Of a DNA stretch of 64,000 nt, positions 53,573 through 64,000 are shown piece after piece. Every line of letters starts with the position of its first letter. Position 1 is the first letter of the stretch. The DNA is from Calendula officinalis (taxonomy: Eukaryota > Streptophyta > Magnoliopsida > Asterales > Asteraceae): NCBI GenBank assembly GCA_963853835.1, contig OY970832.1, positions 28,966,208-29,030,207 on the forward strand, in the 5' to 3' direction. The position numbers were made by a program, and so were the translations under genes. The notes beneath the pieces were generated by a model. The model saw only the letters and a program-made list of their open reading frames with translations. It made no database searches and was not told the DNA's origin.

Positions 53573-53737
53573 AACAGTTACCGGATATGGCCATCAAAAC
53601 GATCAAGCTTGATGAATTCTTAATTCATCAAATGGAAGTTGGTGGAAGAAATTTCAGTGTCCATTATCTTTTCTGAAAGTTGACTAACAGATTAGTAACA
53701 GAATATAAAACAAATAAAAAGTATAAACCTTAAAGAT
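53573..53737 (-). other. Leader between 5' LTR and gag, unit 1
   Basis: 165 bp. Contains the atypical primer-binding region next to the LTR (53721-53735, separate entry). No TGGTATCAGAGC here. The corresponding stretch of unit 2 is 59153-59317. Confidence 0.8.
53721..53735 (-). promoter_or_regulatory. Atypical primer-binding region complementary to own LTR, unit 1
   Basis: On the element strand, 2 nt after the LTR end, stands CTTTAAGGTTTATAC. It is the exact reverse complement of GTATAAACCTTAAAG in the same strand of the LTR (53856-53870 on this LTR). It does not start with TGG as tRNA-3'-end sites do. Unit 2 has the same pair at 59301-59315 and 59436-59450; LTR1 has the matching LTR site at 48226-48240. 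Confidence 0.75.
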
Positions 53738-54434
53738 TGATGTTATATTTTATATCCTGTAACAATTGTTAGTATAATCAAATAATTAGAATGAACAAAA
53801 AGAAACCTGAAAGTTGACGGGAAGAACAGAAAACCGCACGGAATTTATTCCTGTCCTTTAAGGTTTATACGTGCTGTATGCTGCTAGCTCTTCAACGTAT
53901 CACCCCAGGATTTGATGCAGTATAAGAGTGGGTTCCGACAGCAAAAGAACCACTGTGTAACACAAAGTGATGAAGCAGGAACAAAGAAGAACAGTAGCAC
54001 TTTTTCAGAGAGAATGAATGTGAATTTCGTGTGTACTCTAACACTGCACTGAGCTCTCTTATATAGGCCAATACTGAAAACGTATAACATCATTGTAGTC
54101 TTTAAAACCGTATTAATACCTCATCTTAATACCCGAACGTTTCGTTTGACTGTTTGAATATCTTCACGGTACTGGCCAAAAAGAAAGCTCCTCAGCTCCC
54201 AGCGACCGATGCGTCGTGCGAAGTGCAAAGTGCGCCTAAATCGTGCCATTTCGCGTCATCGGTCTCGGCTCGGCGCGCATGTGGGTCTAGCCTTTAATCC
54301 TCCACTAAAGCCTTTGAAAGCTTAAGGAATTAAATGCCTTATAAACCCACTAAAAGTTCTTCCTCCCACCAATGTGGGAACTTGCCAACTTGCAAGTTAT
54401 TAATTAATATTGCTATTAATTAATATTTCCAACA
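53738..54434 (-). repeat. LTR2 of array G (697 bp), shared by units 1 and 2
   Basis: Serves as 5' LTR of unit 1 and 3' LTR of unit 2. TATA-like CTATATAAGAG on the minus strand at about 54055-54065. Same 59-bp deletion and 7-bp insertion as LTR3 relative to LTR1. Holds the 15-nt site complementary to the primer-binding region. Confidence 0.95.
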
Positions 54435-54942
54435 ATCCCCCACCAAGTTGGAAAGTTTCCTTTCATTCAGACAGATGTTGTACCTTAGGTGTCATGAAGA
54501 TTAAACCCAAGTTTAATGTGAGCAAACAAGAGGAGATTGATTCAATGGTATCCTAATAGGTTTAAACCAAGAACCTTAATAACCTCCCCGGTTTACCCCC
54601 ACACATCATATGCTGTCTTTGTGTTCTCCCTGAGCACTAATATGGCCATGTGCTAAAATCATTTTCATGATCCTTTAGAAGACAAACCAACAGTCTTCAT
54701 TTGAGGCGGCACCACCTCTAGATCATATAGGCAAAATTTTACAACATCTTCGTTGCTTAGATGTCTCCAAAATTTTGTTAAGAGTATTAACTCATCCTTG
54801 TTCTCGGCAACGACGTACTATCCTACCTCACATGGATCTATTTTGATTGATAGTACCTTTTATCATTAGTAATTTCGTTGTTACCCATTAAACTTGAAAA
54901 TAGGAGCACTAAGTTCAAGTTGGGTTTCCATTACTAACAATT
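54435..54942 (-). other. Polypurine tract and 3' untranslated part, unit 2
   Basis: ATCCCCCACC at 54435-54444, then about 500 bp without a gene, matching 48857-49336. Confidence 0.8.
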
Positions 54943-57900
54943 CTAATTTGGTTTTAGACACATGACTCTCGTGGTAGATGTTATCAAATCTCTCGTCAGA
55001 GGTTTGGTAAACGGATCTGCCAAGTTCTTCGATGTCTTGGCATAAACAACTTTGATGGTACCACTTTCAATTAGTTGTCTCACAGAATGATGACGAAGAC
55101 CAACGTGTCTCGTCTTCCCATTATATACAGAATTATATACTTTAGATAGTGTGGCCTCACTATCACAGTACATGGGAATAGAAGGCATCGGAGTATCCCA
55201 CAAACGAATATCCAAGAGTAGATCTCTAATCCACTCTGCCTCTTTGCCTGCAGCGGCTAACGCAATAAGCTCAGCTTCCATCGTTGAGTGAGCTATACAT
55301 GACTGTTTCTTGCTTGCCGAAGAAATAGCCCCACCAGCTAGTGTATAAATCCATCCACTTGAGGATTTAGAATCACTCCTGTTATCAATCCAGCTGGCAT
55401 CTGAATACCCCTCTAGTATACTAGATTTTGACGTGTAAGTCAACTCAAAATTACTAGTCCTTTTCAGGTATCCTAGTACTCTTCCCACTGCCTTCCAGTG
55501 CTCTGTACTGGGGTTGACAGTGTATTGACTTATTTTGCTTACTGCAAAAGCAATGTCAGGTCTAGTGCAGTATGTAGCATACATCATGCTTCCAATTGCA
55601 CTAGCATATTCTAGTTGAGCCACTGCTCTAGCAGTGTTCACTTCAAGTTTTACACTAGAATCGAAATGAGTGTTAAATTCCTGAATATTCAAGTGTTGAA
55701 ACTTTGTCAATATTTTCTCTATGTAATGAGATTGACTTAGAGAAATTTGACTATCTGTCCTTTTAACCTTAATACCAAGAATGGTATCCACTTCCCCTAG
55801 ATCTTTCATCTTAAAGTTCGAGGATAGGTATTTCTTCGTATCAAGAATACCTTGTAGGCGAGTGCCAATGATCAACATATCATCAACATAAAGACAGATA
55901 ACTACGGTGTATTCAGGTATGCATTTAGTGTAGATACATATGTCAACACTATTATGTTTAAAACCAAATGCAGATACAGTGGTGTCACACCTCTCATGCC
56001 ACTGTTTTGGAGCTTGCTTAAAACCGTACAACGATTTAATAAGCCTACACACTTTGTTTTCTTGTCCGGATACAATGAAACCTTCAGGTTGCTCCAAGTA
56101 TATCTCCTCCTTGAGATATCCATTTAGAAAGGCTGTCTTCACATCCATTTGATGAATGTATAGTCCTTTCAATGTTGAGATTGCTATAAGAGTTCTAATT
56201 GAACTGATTCTAGCAACTGGAGCATATGTATCGAAATAATCAATACCTTCTCTTTGTCTATAACCTTTAGCGACTAATCTCGCTGTATAGGCTGATATTG
56301 ATCCATCTGGATGATACTTCCTCTTGAAGATCCATTTAGATCCTATGGGTCTCATACCCTTGGGAAGATCAGCTAACTCCCAAGTTCCATTTCCCATAAT
56401 TGAATCCATTTCATCATTAATGGCATCCTTCCAGAAAGGAGCATCTCTCGATGTCACGGCTTCAGTAAAAGTCTTAGGATCATCTTCTAAATTAATAGCT
56501 AAAATGACCTCTCTCGTCACTTTAGATTGAGATCCTTCAACCAAATATGATAGAAAATCATCTCCAAAACTCTTTTCCTTTCTCACCCTTGTACTTCTCC
56601 TTGGTTCTTCTACAACCGAAGAAGGTTGTTCTTCTATAACAGAAGAAGGTGGAATAATATTTCGAGAAGTACTGGGTGCTGAAATGGGATTAGAGGTAGA
56701 ATTGGAGTTTTCATCATCTCCTATTAGCTTATCCTCGAAGAATTCCACATCTCTGGATTCTACGACTACACCTGATTCTTTATCCAACAATCGGTATGCC
56801 TTGCTATTCTGAGCATATCCAATGAATATACTTTTCATAGCTCGAGCTCCCAACTTGGATCTTTTAGGATCAGGTTTACGATAATAAGCTAAACACCCCC
56901 ACACTCTTAGATAATCTAAGTTGGGTTTTCTACCTTTCCATAACTCATAGGGACTGGAAGGAATCACACGACTAGTGATTCTGTTGTGCACATAACATGC
57001 AGTCAACAATGCTTCCCCCCCACAGATTGTGTGGCAAACCCGAATGATTCAACATACAGTTGACCATTTCAACAAGGGTTCTATTCTTTCTTTCAGCCAA
57101 ACCATTCTGTTGGGGAGTATATGGTGATGTTCTTTCATGCTTGATACCATTCTCTTCACAGAATGTATCAAACTCATGATTAAAGTATTCTCCTCCTCTG
57201 TCCGAGCGAAGAATCTTAATATGTTTTTCATGTTGATTTTCAACCTCGGCCTTATATAGTTTGAATGCATTAAAAACTTCGTCTTTTGTATGCAATAAAT
57301 AAACATATAAGTAACGGCTCGAGTCATCACAAAAAGTTATGAAATATCTTTTTCCCCCACGAGTGATCACTCCATTCAGTTCACAAATATCTGAATGTAT
57401 TAATTCTAATAATGTTGTATTTCTCTTAACGCTTGGAAAAGGTTTCTTTATAAACTTTGATTTTACACAAGTTTCACATTTGTCAAAATCTTTATTATTT
57501 AATTTTAACATGCCTTTAGTTTGCATTTTTTCAATATTTTTAATATTAGTGTGAGCTAAACGTTTATGCCATAAAGAAATTGAACAAGCAATATAACCAG
57601 AACACATTATTTCATTGAGTTCAAAACCAACAACATTACTAGTGGTACCATCACCATCACTAGTGATACCTTCACTTTCACTCTCAGAAAAATCAACATT
57701 TAAAACAGAATCACCATAATGGTGACTACTACCCACATCCCCTTCAAACAATTCAAGCCGATACATACCACTTGTATTAACGGCTTGTCCCACATACATC
57801 CCATCTTTGTAAAACAAGATCCTACCACCCTCGATCACCAACTTGTAACCATTTTCATCAAACTTGGCTGCTGACACCAACCCCTTTGACATTCGAGGAA

Positions 57901-58219
57901 CATGCAACACATCACGAAGGGTGACATTACTTCCATTTCGGAAGGTTAGTAACACTGTGCCAATTCCTTAAACTTGCACCCTGTGACCATCAGCACACAC
58001 CACCACCATTCCTTCACGAACCGGGCCATAGGTTTGGAAGCTGCTACGATTCCCAAAAACATGAATCGTAGCTCCAGAATCAAGAAACAAACCACGAGCA
58101 GCAATCACACGAGTCAATGTGGTAATCATATTGGTTTCCCCAAGATCCACACTAGCCACCAAGTGAGTTAGATCTACAACAGCATTTGCAGATCCACCAA
58201 CAGGCCCAGATTTCCGCAT
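54943..58219 (-). pseudogene. pol: Pol of copia unit 2, frameshifted and with a stop
   Basis: Same domains as unit 1. A run of seven C (unit 1 has six) at about 57013-57020 shifts the frame between integrase and RT, splitting the ORF into 56972-57955 and 54943-57009. A further TAA at 57968-57970 replaces a Gln codon just after the protease, leaving 57968-58219 as a third piece. The protease box reads TIHVFGN for TIHVCGN. RT and RNase H motifs (YVDDM, CDSEATL) are intact but out of frame with Gag. Not functional as one polyprotein. Confidence 0.93.
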
Positions 58220-58318
58220 AGGACATTCTCGTGCATAATGCCCTGTTTCTCCACAAACATGGCATTTTCATGTTTTCTTTGGTTGATTGCTTTGCTGATG
58301 ATTAGGCCTCTTGAACTC

Positions 58319-59152
58319 CTACTTTTTGGGTCCCAAATTCTTGTTCATCTTGAACCCTTTCTTGCCTTTGTAACCAGAACCCGAACCCGAACCCGAACCA
58401 GATGCAGAACCATAACCCCCACCTGACACGTGGTGAACACTCATTCTGACTTTACCCTTTTTGTCCCTGTTGCGAGTTTCCTCCTCAGTACGGAGGTGTT
58501 TCAACAGAACATCCAAAGAGTACTCCTCGGATTTGTGCATCATTCTTTTGGAAAAGTCTTTCCATGAGGGTGGTAACTTGCAAATGATTGCTCCAACCTG
58601 AAAAAACTCTGGAAGATTAATAGATAGAGAATTCAACTTATTCACTATCACCTGGAGTTCATGCACTTGCTCCATAATCGGCTTATCATCCACCATTTGA
58701 AACTCGAAGTATTTGGACACAAGAAACTTGTTAGTACCTTCTTCATGTGCCTTGTACTTGAGTTCAATAGCTTTCCACAGCTCTATAGGATTTGTAATAG
58801 GAGCATACAAATCATAGAGACGGTCGGATAAGGAGTTCTTGATGTGTCCCAAGCATAAATGTTCAGACTCTCTACGTAGAGCCCTTTGCTTATCAAGTTC
58901 AGCAATTGCTTGCACATCAGGGGCACCTCCCTCATCAGGAACTGGATTAGCAGGAATTGGGACCAATTCAGGATCCAACACAAAACTTAGTTTAAGCACA
59001 TCAAGTATAAACAAGACTTTATCAGCCCAACGAGTGTAGTTTTTTTTTATCGCTCCACATAGCTCACGACCCGGCACGAAGAAATCTCTTAGATGGGCGG
59101 ATGCGAATCTGGACACAATAACGATAAAAATGCCCCACTCCTCCACATTCAT
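58319..59152 (-). CDS. gag: Gag of copia unit 2
   Basis: 277 residues, differing from unit 1 at a few positions (e.g. MMHKSEEYS for MMHKTEDYS). Same TAG end at 58319-58321 and same TGA before the zinc knuckle at 58268-58270, so both stops predate the tandem duplication. Confidence 0.85.
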   Translation of the reverse strand: MNVEEWGIFIVIVSRFASAHLRDFFVPGRELCGAIKKNYTRWADKVLFILDVLKLSFVLDPELVPIPANPVPDEGGAPDVQAIAELDKQRALRRESEHLCLGHIKNSLSDRLYDLYAPITNPIELWKAIELKYKAHEEGTNKFLVSKYFEFQMVDDKPIMEQVHELQVIVNKLNSLSINLPEFFQVGAIICKLPPSWKDFSKRMMHKSEEYSLDVLLKHLRTEEETRNRDKKGKVRMSVHHVSGGGYGSASGSGSGSGSGYKGKKGFKMNKNLGPKK

Positions 59153-59300
59153 AACAGTTACCGGATCTGGCCATCAAAACGATCAAGCTTGATGAATTCT
59201 TGATTCATCAAATGGAAGTTGGTGGTAGAAATTTCAGTGTCCATTATCTTTTCTGAAAGTTGACTAATAGATTAGTAACAGAATATAAAACAAATAAAAA

Positions 59301-59315
59301 GTATAAACCTTAAAG
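59301..59315 (-). promoter_or_regulatory. Atypical primer-binding region, unit 2
   Basis: CTTTAAGGTTTATAC on the element strand, 2 nt from LTR3, perfectly complementary to 59436-59450 of LTR3. Same arrangement as in unit 1. Confidence 0.75.
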
Positions 59316-59317
59316 AT

Positions 59318-60014
59318 TGATGTTATATTTTATATCCTGTAACAATTGTTAGTATAATCAAATAATTAGAATGAACAAAAAGAAACCTGAAAGTTGACGG
59401 GAAGAACAGAAAACCGCACGAAATTTATTCCTGTCCTTTAAGGTTTATACGTGCTGTATGCTGCTAGCTCTTCAACGTATCACCCCAGGATTTGATGCAG
59501 TATAACAGTGGGTTCCGACAGCAAAAGAACCACTGTGTAACACAAAGTGATGAAGCAGGAACAAAGAAGAACAGTAGCACTTTTTCAGAGAGAATGAATG
59601 TGAATTTCGTGTGTACTCTAACACTGCACTGAGCTCTCTTATATAGGCCAATACTGAAAACGTATAACATCATTGTAGTCTTTAAAACCATATTAATACC
59701 TCATCTTAATACCCGAACGTTTCGTTTGACTGTTTGAATATCTTCACGGTACTGGCCAAAAAGAAAGCTCCTCAGCTCCCAGCGATCGATGCGTCGTGCG
59801 AAGTGCAAAGTGCGCCTAAATCGTGCCATTTCGCGTCATCGGTCTCGGCTCGGCGCGCGTGTGGGTCTAGCCTTTAATCCTCCACTAAAGCCTTTGAAAG
59901 CTTAAGGAATTAAATGCCTTATAAACCCACTAAAAGTTCTTCCTCCCACCAATGTGGGAACTTGCCAACTTGCAAGTTATTAATTAATATTGCTATTAAT
60001 TAATATTTCCAACA
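59318..60014 (-). repeat. LTR3 of array G (697 bp), shared by units 2 and 3
   Basis: Nearly identical to LTR2. TATA-like box at about 59635-59645 (minus). Followed by the polypurine tract of unit 3 at 60015-60024. Confidence 0.95.
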
Positions 60015-60522
60015 ATCCCCCACCAAGTTGGAAAGTTTCCTTTCATTCAGACAGATGTTGTACCTTAGGTGTCATGAAGATTAAACCCAAGTTTAATGTG
60101 AGCAAACAAGAGGAGATTGATTCAATGGTATCCTAATAGGTTTAAACCAAGAACCTTAATAACCTCCCCGGTTTACCCCCACACAACAAATGCTGTCTTT
60201 GTGTTCTCCCTGAGCACTAATATGGCCATGTGCTAAAATCATTTTCATGATCCTTTAGAAGACAAACCAACAGTCTTCATTTGAGGCGGCACCACCTCTA
60301 GATCATATAGGCAAAATTTTACAACATCTTCGTTGCTTAGATGTCTCCAAAATTTTGTTAAGAGTATTAACTCATCCTTGTTCTCGGCAACGACGTACTA
60401 TCCTACCTCACATGGATCTATTTTGATTGATAGTACCTTTCATCATTAGTAATTTCGTTGTTACCCATTAAACTTGAAAATAGGAGCACTAAGTTCAAGT
60501 TGGGTTTCCATTACTAACAATT
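60015..60522 (-). other. Polypurine tract and 3' untranslated part, unit 3
   Basis: Matches 54435-54942. No gene. Confidence 0.8.
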
Positions 60523-63500
60523 CTAATTTGGTTTTAGACACATGACTCTCGTGGTAGATGTTAGCAAATCTCTCATCAGAGGTTTGGTAAACGGATCTGC
60601 CAAGTTCTTCGATGTATTGACATAAACAACTTTGATGGTACCACTTTCAATTAGTTGTCTCACAGAATGATGACGAAGACCAACGTGTCTCGTCTTCCCA
60701 TTATATACAGAATTATATACTTTAGATAGTGTGGCCTCACTATCACAGTACATGGGAATAGAAGGCATCGGAGTATCCCACAAACGAATATCCAAGAGTA
60801 GATCTCTAATCCACTCTGCCTCTTTGCCTGCAGCGGCTAACGCAATAAGCTCAGCTTCCATCGTTGAGTGAGCTATACATGACTGTTTCTTGCTTGCCCA
60901 AGAAATAGCCCCACCAGCTAGTGTATAAATCCATCCACTTGTCGATTTAGAATCACTCCTGTTATCAATCCAGCTGGCATCTGAATACCCCTCTAGTATA
61001 CTAGATTTTGACGTGTAAGTCAACTCAAAATTACTAGTCCTTTTCAGGTATCCTAGTACTCTTCCCACTGCCTTCCAGTGCTCTGTACTGGGGTTGACTG
61101 TGTATTGACTTAGTTTGCTTACTGCAAAAGCAATGTCAGGTCTAGTGCAGTATGTAGCATACATCATGCTTCCAATTGCACTAGCATATTCTAGTTGAGC
61201 CACTGCTCTACCAGTGTTCACTTCAAGTTTTACACTAGAATCGAAATGAGTGTTAAATTCCTTAATATTCAAGTGTTGAAACTTTGTCAATATTTTCTCT
61301 ATGTAATGAGATTGACTTAGAGAAATTTGACTATCTGTCCTTTTAACCTTAATACCAAGAATGGTATCCACTTCCCCTAGATCTTTCATCTTAAAGTTCG
61401 AGGATAGGTATTTCTTCGTATCAAGAATACCTTGTAGGCGAGTGCCAATGATCAACATATCATCAACATAAAGACAGATAACTACGGTGTATTCAGGTAT
61501 GCATTTAGTGTAGATACATCTGTCAACACTATTATGTTTAAAACCAAATGCAGATACAGTGGTGTCACACCTCTCATGCCACTGTTTTGGAGCTTGCTTA
61601 AAACCGTACAGCGATTTAATAAGCCTACACACTTTGTTTTCTTGTCCGGATACAATGAAACCTTCAGGTTGCTCCAAGTATATCTCCTCCTTGAGATATC
61701 CATTTAGAAAGGCTGTCTTCACATCCATTTGATGAATGTATAGTCCTTTCAATGCTGAGATTGCTATAAGAGTTCTAATTGAACTGATTCTAGCAACTGG
61801 AGCATATGTATCGAAATAATCAATACCTTCTCTTTGTCTATAACCTTTAGCGACTAATCTCGCTGTATAGGCTGATATTGATCCATCTGGATGATACTTC
61901 CTCTTGAAGATCCATTTAGATCCTATGGGTCTCATACCCTTGGGAAGATCATCTAACTCCCAAGTTCCATTTCCCATAATTGAATCCATTTCATCATTAA
62001 TGGCATCCTTCCAGAAAGGAGCATCTCTCGATGTCACGGCTTCAGTAAAAGTCTTAGGATCATCTTCTAAATTAATAGCTAAAATGACCTCTCTCGTCAC
62101 TTTAGATTGAGATCCTTCAAACAAATATGATAGAAAATCATCTCCAAAACTCTTTTCCTTTCTCACCCTTGTACTTCTCCTTGGTTCTTCTACAACCGAA
62201 GAAGGTTGTTCTTCTATAACAGAAGAAGGTGGAATAATATTTCGAGAAGTACTGGGTGCTGAAATGGGATTAGAGGTAGAATTGGAGTTTTCATCATCTC
62301 CTATTAGCTTATCCTCGAAGAATTCCACATCTCTGGATTCTACGACTACACCTGATTCTTTATCCAACAATCGGTATGCCTTGCTATTCTGAGCATATCC
62401 AATGAATATACTTTTCATAGCTCGAGCTCCCAACTTGGATCTTTTAGGATCAGGTGTACGATAATAAGCTAAACACCCCCACACTCTTAGATAATCTAAG
62501 TTGGGTTTTCTACCTTTCCATAACTCATAGGGACTGGAAGGAATCACACGACTAGTGATTCTGTTGTGCACATAACATGCAGTCAACAATGCTTCCCCCC
62601 CACAGATTGTGTGGCAAACCCGAATGATTCAACATACAGTTGACTATTTCAACAAGGGTTCTATTCTTTCTTTCAGCCAAACCATTCTGTTGGGGAGTAT
62701 ATGGTGATGTTCTTTCATGCTTGATACCATTCTCTTCACAGAATGTATCAAACTCATGATTAAAGTATTCTCCTCCTCTGTCCGAGCGAAGAATCTTAAT
62801 ATATTTTTCATGTTGATTTTCAACCTCGGCCTTATATAGTTTGAATGCATTAAAAACTTCGTCTTTTGTATGCAATAAATAAACATATAAGTAACGGCTC
62901 GAGTCATCACAAAAAGTTATGAAATATCTTTTTCCCCCACGAGTGATCACTCCATTCAGTTCACAAATATCTGAATGTATTAATTCCAATAATGTTGTAC
63001 TTCTCTTAACGCTTGGAAAAGGTTTCTTTATAAACTTTGATTTTACACAAGTTTCACATTTGTCAAAATCTTTATTATTTAATTTTAACATGCCTATAGT
63101 TTGCATTTTTTCAATATTTTTAATATTAGTGTGAGCTAAACGTTTATGCCATAAAGAAATTGAACAAGCAATATAACCAGAAAACATTATTTCATTGAGT
63201 TCAAAACCAACAACATTACTAGTGGTACCATCACCATCACTAGTGGTACCTTCACTTTCACTCTCAGAAAAATCAACATTTAAAACAGAATCACCATAAT
63301 GGTGACTACTACCCACATCCCCTTCAAACAATTCAAGCCGATACATACCACGTGTATTAACGGCTTGTCCCACATACATCCCATCTTTGTAAAACAAGAT
63401 CCTACCACCCTCGATCACCAACTTGTAACCATTTTCATCAAACTTGGCTGCTGACACCAACCCCTTTGACACTCGAGGAACATGCAACACATCACGAAGG

Positions 63501-63799
63501 GTGACATTACTTCCATTTCGGAAGGTTAGTAACACTGTGCCAATTCCTTGAACTTGCACCCTGTGACCATCAGCACACGCCACCACCATTCCTTCACGAA
63601 CCGGGCCATAGGTTTGGAAGCTACTACGATTCCCACAAACATGAATCGTAGCTCCAGAATCAAGAAACCAACCACGAGCAGCAATCACACGAGTCAATGT
63701 GGTAATCATATTGGTTTCCCCAAGATCCACACTAGCCACCAAGTGAGTTAGATCTACAACAGCATTTGCAGATCCACCAACAGGCCCAGATTTCCGCAT
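60523..63799 (-). pseudogene. pol: Pol of copia unit 3, one frameshift
   Basis: Two overlapping ORFs, 62552-63799 (protease, integrase) and 60523-62589 (RT, RNase H), split by the same seven-C run as unit 2 (about 62593-62600). No TAA near the protease, unlike unit 2. Protease box WFLDSGATIHVCGN and RT YVDDM are intact. The shared C-run shows units 2 and 3 come from one another or a common parent. Confidence 0.93.
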
Positions 63800-63809
63800 A
63801 GGACATTCT

Positions 63810-64000
63810 CGTGCATAATGCCCTGTTTCTCCACAAACATGGCATTTTCATGTTTTCTTTGGTTGATTGCTGTGCTGATGATTAGGCCTCTTGAACTCCT
63901 ACTTTTTGGGTCCCAAATTCTTGTTCATCTTGAACCCTTTCTTGCCTTTGTAACCAGAACCCGAACCCGAACCCGAACCAGATGCAGAACCATAACCCCC
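63810..64000 (-). pseudogene. gag: Zinc knuckle and C-terminal end of Gag, unit 3 (cut by window end)
   Basis: Same layout as units 1 and 2: zinc knuckle, TGA at 63848-63850, TAG at 63899-63901, then the Lys-rich and Ser-Gly end of Gag running out of the window. Confidence 0.8.

Larger units (their letters stand above)
48108..64000 (-). mobile_element. Array G: tandem Ty1/copia units sharing LTRs
   Basis: Order from left: LTR1 (48108-48856), interior 1, LTR2 (53738-54434), interior 2, LTR3 (59318-60014), interior 3 running off the window. The period between units 2 and 3 is exactly 5580 bp, that between 1 and 2 is 5630 bp at the LTRs because LTR1 is longer. All units are on the minus strand and about 98-99% alike by eye. 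Units 2 and 3 share a C-run frameshift absent from unit 1. No spacer or target duplication separates units, so they arose by recombination between LTRs or by insertion of a concatemer, not by separate insertions. Confidence 0.93.

Noticed and set aside
48108..64000. Three independent copia insertions side by side
   Set aside because: No separate target duplications or flanking DNA between units, LTRs are shared, and units 2 and 3 share private mutations.

Overview
This window is plant nuclear DNA and consists almost entirely of nested LTR retrotransposons, with one Helitron-like fragment and some degraded spacer. The signs are spliceosomal introns, the primer-binding sequence TGGTATCAGAGC seen at four elements, Ty1/copia and Ty3/gypsy chromovirus polyproteins, and long AT-rich LTRs. 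A eudicot is likely; a member of the daisy family (Asteraceae) is my weak guess from the style of the LTR ends. I see no intact host gene, tRNA, rRNA or CRISPR array. Element letters below are my own labels.

Layout. Element C (Ty1/copia, plus strand) enters from outside the window and ends at 4608; it sits inside one LTR of element B. Element B (Ty3/gypsy, minus strand) is the scaffold: its left (3') LTR is 4609-5583, its decayed and shortened interior is 5584-9170, and its right (5') LTR is scattered as 9171-10911, 28506-29179, 32307-32504 and 41596-41831. That right LTR was split by three insertions. The first is element A (10912-28500, TSD GGGAG), a copia-type non-autonomous element resembling the Sirevirus lineage. 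The second is D (29180-32306), the 5' part of a Helitron carrying an RPA70-like gene. The third is element E (32505-41590, TSD TCTAA), a gypsy element with a broken polyprotein. Element F (18011-28430, TSD CACTA), a nearly intact minus-strand gypsy chromovirus, is inserted inside the 3' LTR of A. The order of events is therefore B first, then A, C, D and E, and F after A.

From 41832 to 48107 lie decayed sequences: a frameshifted coding fragment (42345-42777), a gypsy LTR fragment with hairpin repeats (45219-46556), a possible hAT-like remnant, a long AT microsatellite and unassigned DNA. From 48108 to the window end is a tandem array (G) of Ty1/copia units on the minus strand that share LTRs (LTR-interior-LTR-interior-LTR-interior), with an exact 5580-bp period between units 2 and 3.

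Most notable non-routine signals: (1) in array G the site just downstream of the 5' LTR is not tRNA-like but is perfectly complementary over 15 nt to the element's own LTR, suggesting self-priming or a leader hairpin; (2) element A has six spaced copies of a stem-loop whose stem shows compensatory changes, preceded by a five-step ladder of polypurine tracts; (3) element F has a likely 91-nt frame-restoring intron in gag, an extra acidic/proline-rich ORF before gag, a -1 frame junction between gag-pro and pol, and a 555-bp difference between its LTRs; (4) the Helitron fragment has a recognisable 5' terminus at an A|T target with a truncated 3' side.
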